From contig CM043959.1 in NCBI GenBank assembly GCA_014529385.2, positions 14,011,809 to 14,075,808 on the forward strand: a stretch of 64,000 nt of DNA, written 5' to 3'. The translations under genes were made by a program, and so were the position numbers. The notes under the pieces were generated by a model. That model searched no databases. It saw only the letters and a list, made by a program, of their open reading frames with translations, and had not been told where the DNA came from. The DNA is from Adiantum capillus-veneris (lineage: Eukaryota; Streptophyta; Polypodiopsida; Polypodiales; Pteridaceae). This document shows, piece after piece, positions 62,713-64,000 of the stretch (the first letter of the stretch is position 1; each line of letters starts with the position of its first letter).

Positions 62713-64000
62713 GGAGGGAAGCACTCTTGGCTTCAGAAAAAGCAAGAAAGTAACATGTAATTAAAGTCGCAGTGTGCTTATGCTACCCAATTCAATATCT
62801 CGGAGGTCTGTACTTCTGACAGATAGGAGTTTCGCCTGGCTTCAGTTCAATGTCTCAAAACTCTATAATGTGGTTGGTTTCTTTGAGTTATCGTCACACT
62901 TCCAGCTTTAGGTTTGGACTGCTCTAATCCAAGCATGTGTAACTAAGCAAAAACTAATTCTTTTTTGGCAGATAATATGAGTTGAGTTTTCTTTTGTTAG
63001 GTGCTATTGAGTTCAAGTGGTTTGATTAAGCTTGCAACTTTGATACAAAGTAGAAGATTGGAGTATGTTTACAACCTTTAACTTCCATACTTTCTATGCA
63101 TATCAACTGACAGCCAAAGCGATTTGAGTCTTAGATAGCGTATGTACTGGATGCATCAATATTAAGTTTCTGACTGGGATGTTATTTTCCAATGTGAAAG
63201 TAATGTCTTACGCAAGAGCTTGGTTTAAGTGAGAGCAAAGACTAGATGATGAGCCTTTCTTGACTGATATCTATACAATTGGTGGACAAGCGGTGTATAC
63301 TAATTGGTTTGACATGATTATCTACTAACCTGTACTTTTCAAATTGCACACGCCTGTTACATTTTTAAAAGGCACACATCAAAGCCCAAAATGTTTGTAT
63401 GTGAAATGTCCATTTTCAAGCTTGCTTATGTTGTTGAATATTGCCGGAAAAAAACTTGAAATAGAAGGCTATAGCTAAGAATGGCCCGTTAAAGTTTCAG
63501 ACTTTTTAGCAAGGTTCGCATTTTAACCCTTTCAACTCAACATGTTTCCAAGTTTCAGCATTTCATAGCTACAAGACACCTTTCTATGTCACACCAACTG
63601 CATGTGGAAATCACAGTGTAGATAGCATAACTACAGGCACGCACATTCATGATCCACTCCAAAAAAGGAAGTGTGAGAGACGACCTCACAAATTTAGGAA
63701 AACGATAGATGCGAAATGTTGTGAACCAATAGTGGTTTGTTGCAAGAGGCAAAATGGCTAGAGTACCACCAAATGCGTTTTGTTCATATGAGATCTTCAT
63801 TGGCATTCGTAGTAAGTGATTTGTGATTGCAAATAGTGGAGGGGGTGTAGAAATAGAGAGAACACATTTATTTACACAGGTTGCGCTTCCGCCATAGCCA
63901 TACATGTACATAAGTGGTTGGTTTCAATCGTTGTTATTATTAATAGTTACATGTATTTATACAACGGGGGTTGTGTGTCTCTTTGTGATACTCTTTCATC
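62713..64000. other. E2 3' UTR and downstream DNA; no further gene recognised
   Basis: The first 200-300 bp after the stop are likely 3' UTR. The exact polyadenylation site is not identifiable by eye. The minus-strand frame 63555-63911 has no recognisable motif. Confidence 0.5.

Overview
The window is plant nuclear DNA dominated by transposable elements. The evidence is Ty3/gypsy and Ty1/copia pol domains with tRNA-Met type primer sites, LINE reverse transcriptases with a plant-type C-terminal zinc region, spliceosomal introns, and an intact four-exon E2 ubiquitin-conjugating enzyme almost identical to the land-plant UBC8/10/28 group. A large-genome land plant fits; nothing here identifies the species. 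Only the E2 gene (61157-62712, +) looks like an ordinary intact host gene. Many open frames start at non-ATG codons or lie in repeats, so they were judged on domain content.

Layout. 1-3.5 kb: no recognised gene, one 270-bp tandem duplication. 3.5-28.7 kb: a decayed Ty3/gypsy pol (8.5-10.1 and 20.4-21.3 kb) flanked by two same-direction copies of a long repeat (3.5-8.5 and 21.5-28.7 kb) that each carry a broken LINE and a (GA)n tract. The gypsy integrase is interrupted by a tandem LTR-gag-LTR-gag array (10.1-20.4 kb, minus strand) with unusually long LTRs of about 3.4 kb. 28.7-34.1 kb: microsatellites and non-coding DNA.

34139-44422 is the most interesting part: a roughly 10.3-kb DNA element with 29-bp near-perfect inverted ends (27/29) inside longer degenerate inverted repeats. 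It carries four intron-containing genes arranged as two convergent pairs. They are (i) a transposase-like protein (+); (ii) an unknown protein (-); (iii) a protein whose N-terminus copies the histone H3 tail, followed by an H3-like histone fold and then a Ulp1/C48 cysteine protease domain (+); and (iv) another unknown protein (-). Genes ii and iii diverge from a CpG-rich intergenic region with tandem repeats, hairpins and a TATA-like box on each side. This copy is dead: five in-frame stops, each one C-to-T or G-to-A change from a sense codon, plus a frameshift. Gene content is read directly from splice-consistent exons. The function is inference: an element that may mimic nucleosomal H3 and cut SUMO/ubiquitin-like conjugates.

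44.8-54 kb: a truncated copia element, then a LINE in minus orientation split by a copia element with both LTRs (46948-51701, target duplication ACAGA). 55.0-55.5 kb: a MITE-like inverted repeat. 57.7-59.2 kb: minus-strand copia fragment with a nested solo LTR (target duplication AAAAG). 59.2-61.05 kb: LINE RT 3' half ending in poly(A), directly before the E2 gene's 5' UTR splice acceptor. Long poly(C) tracts recur through the window.
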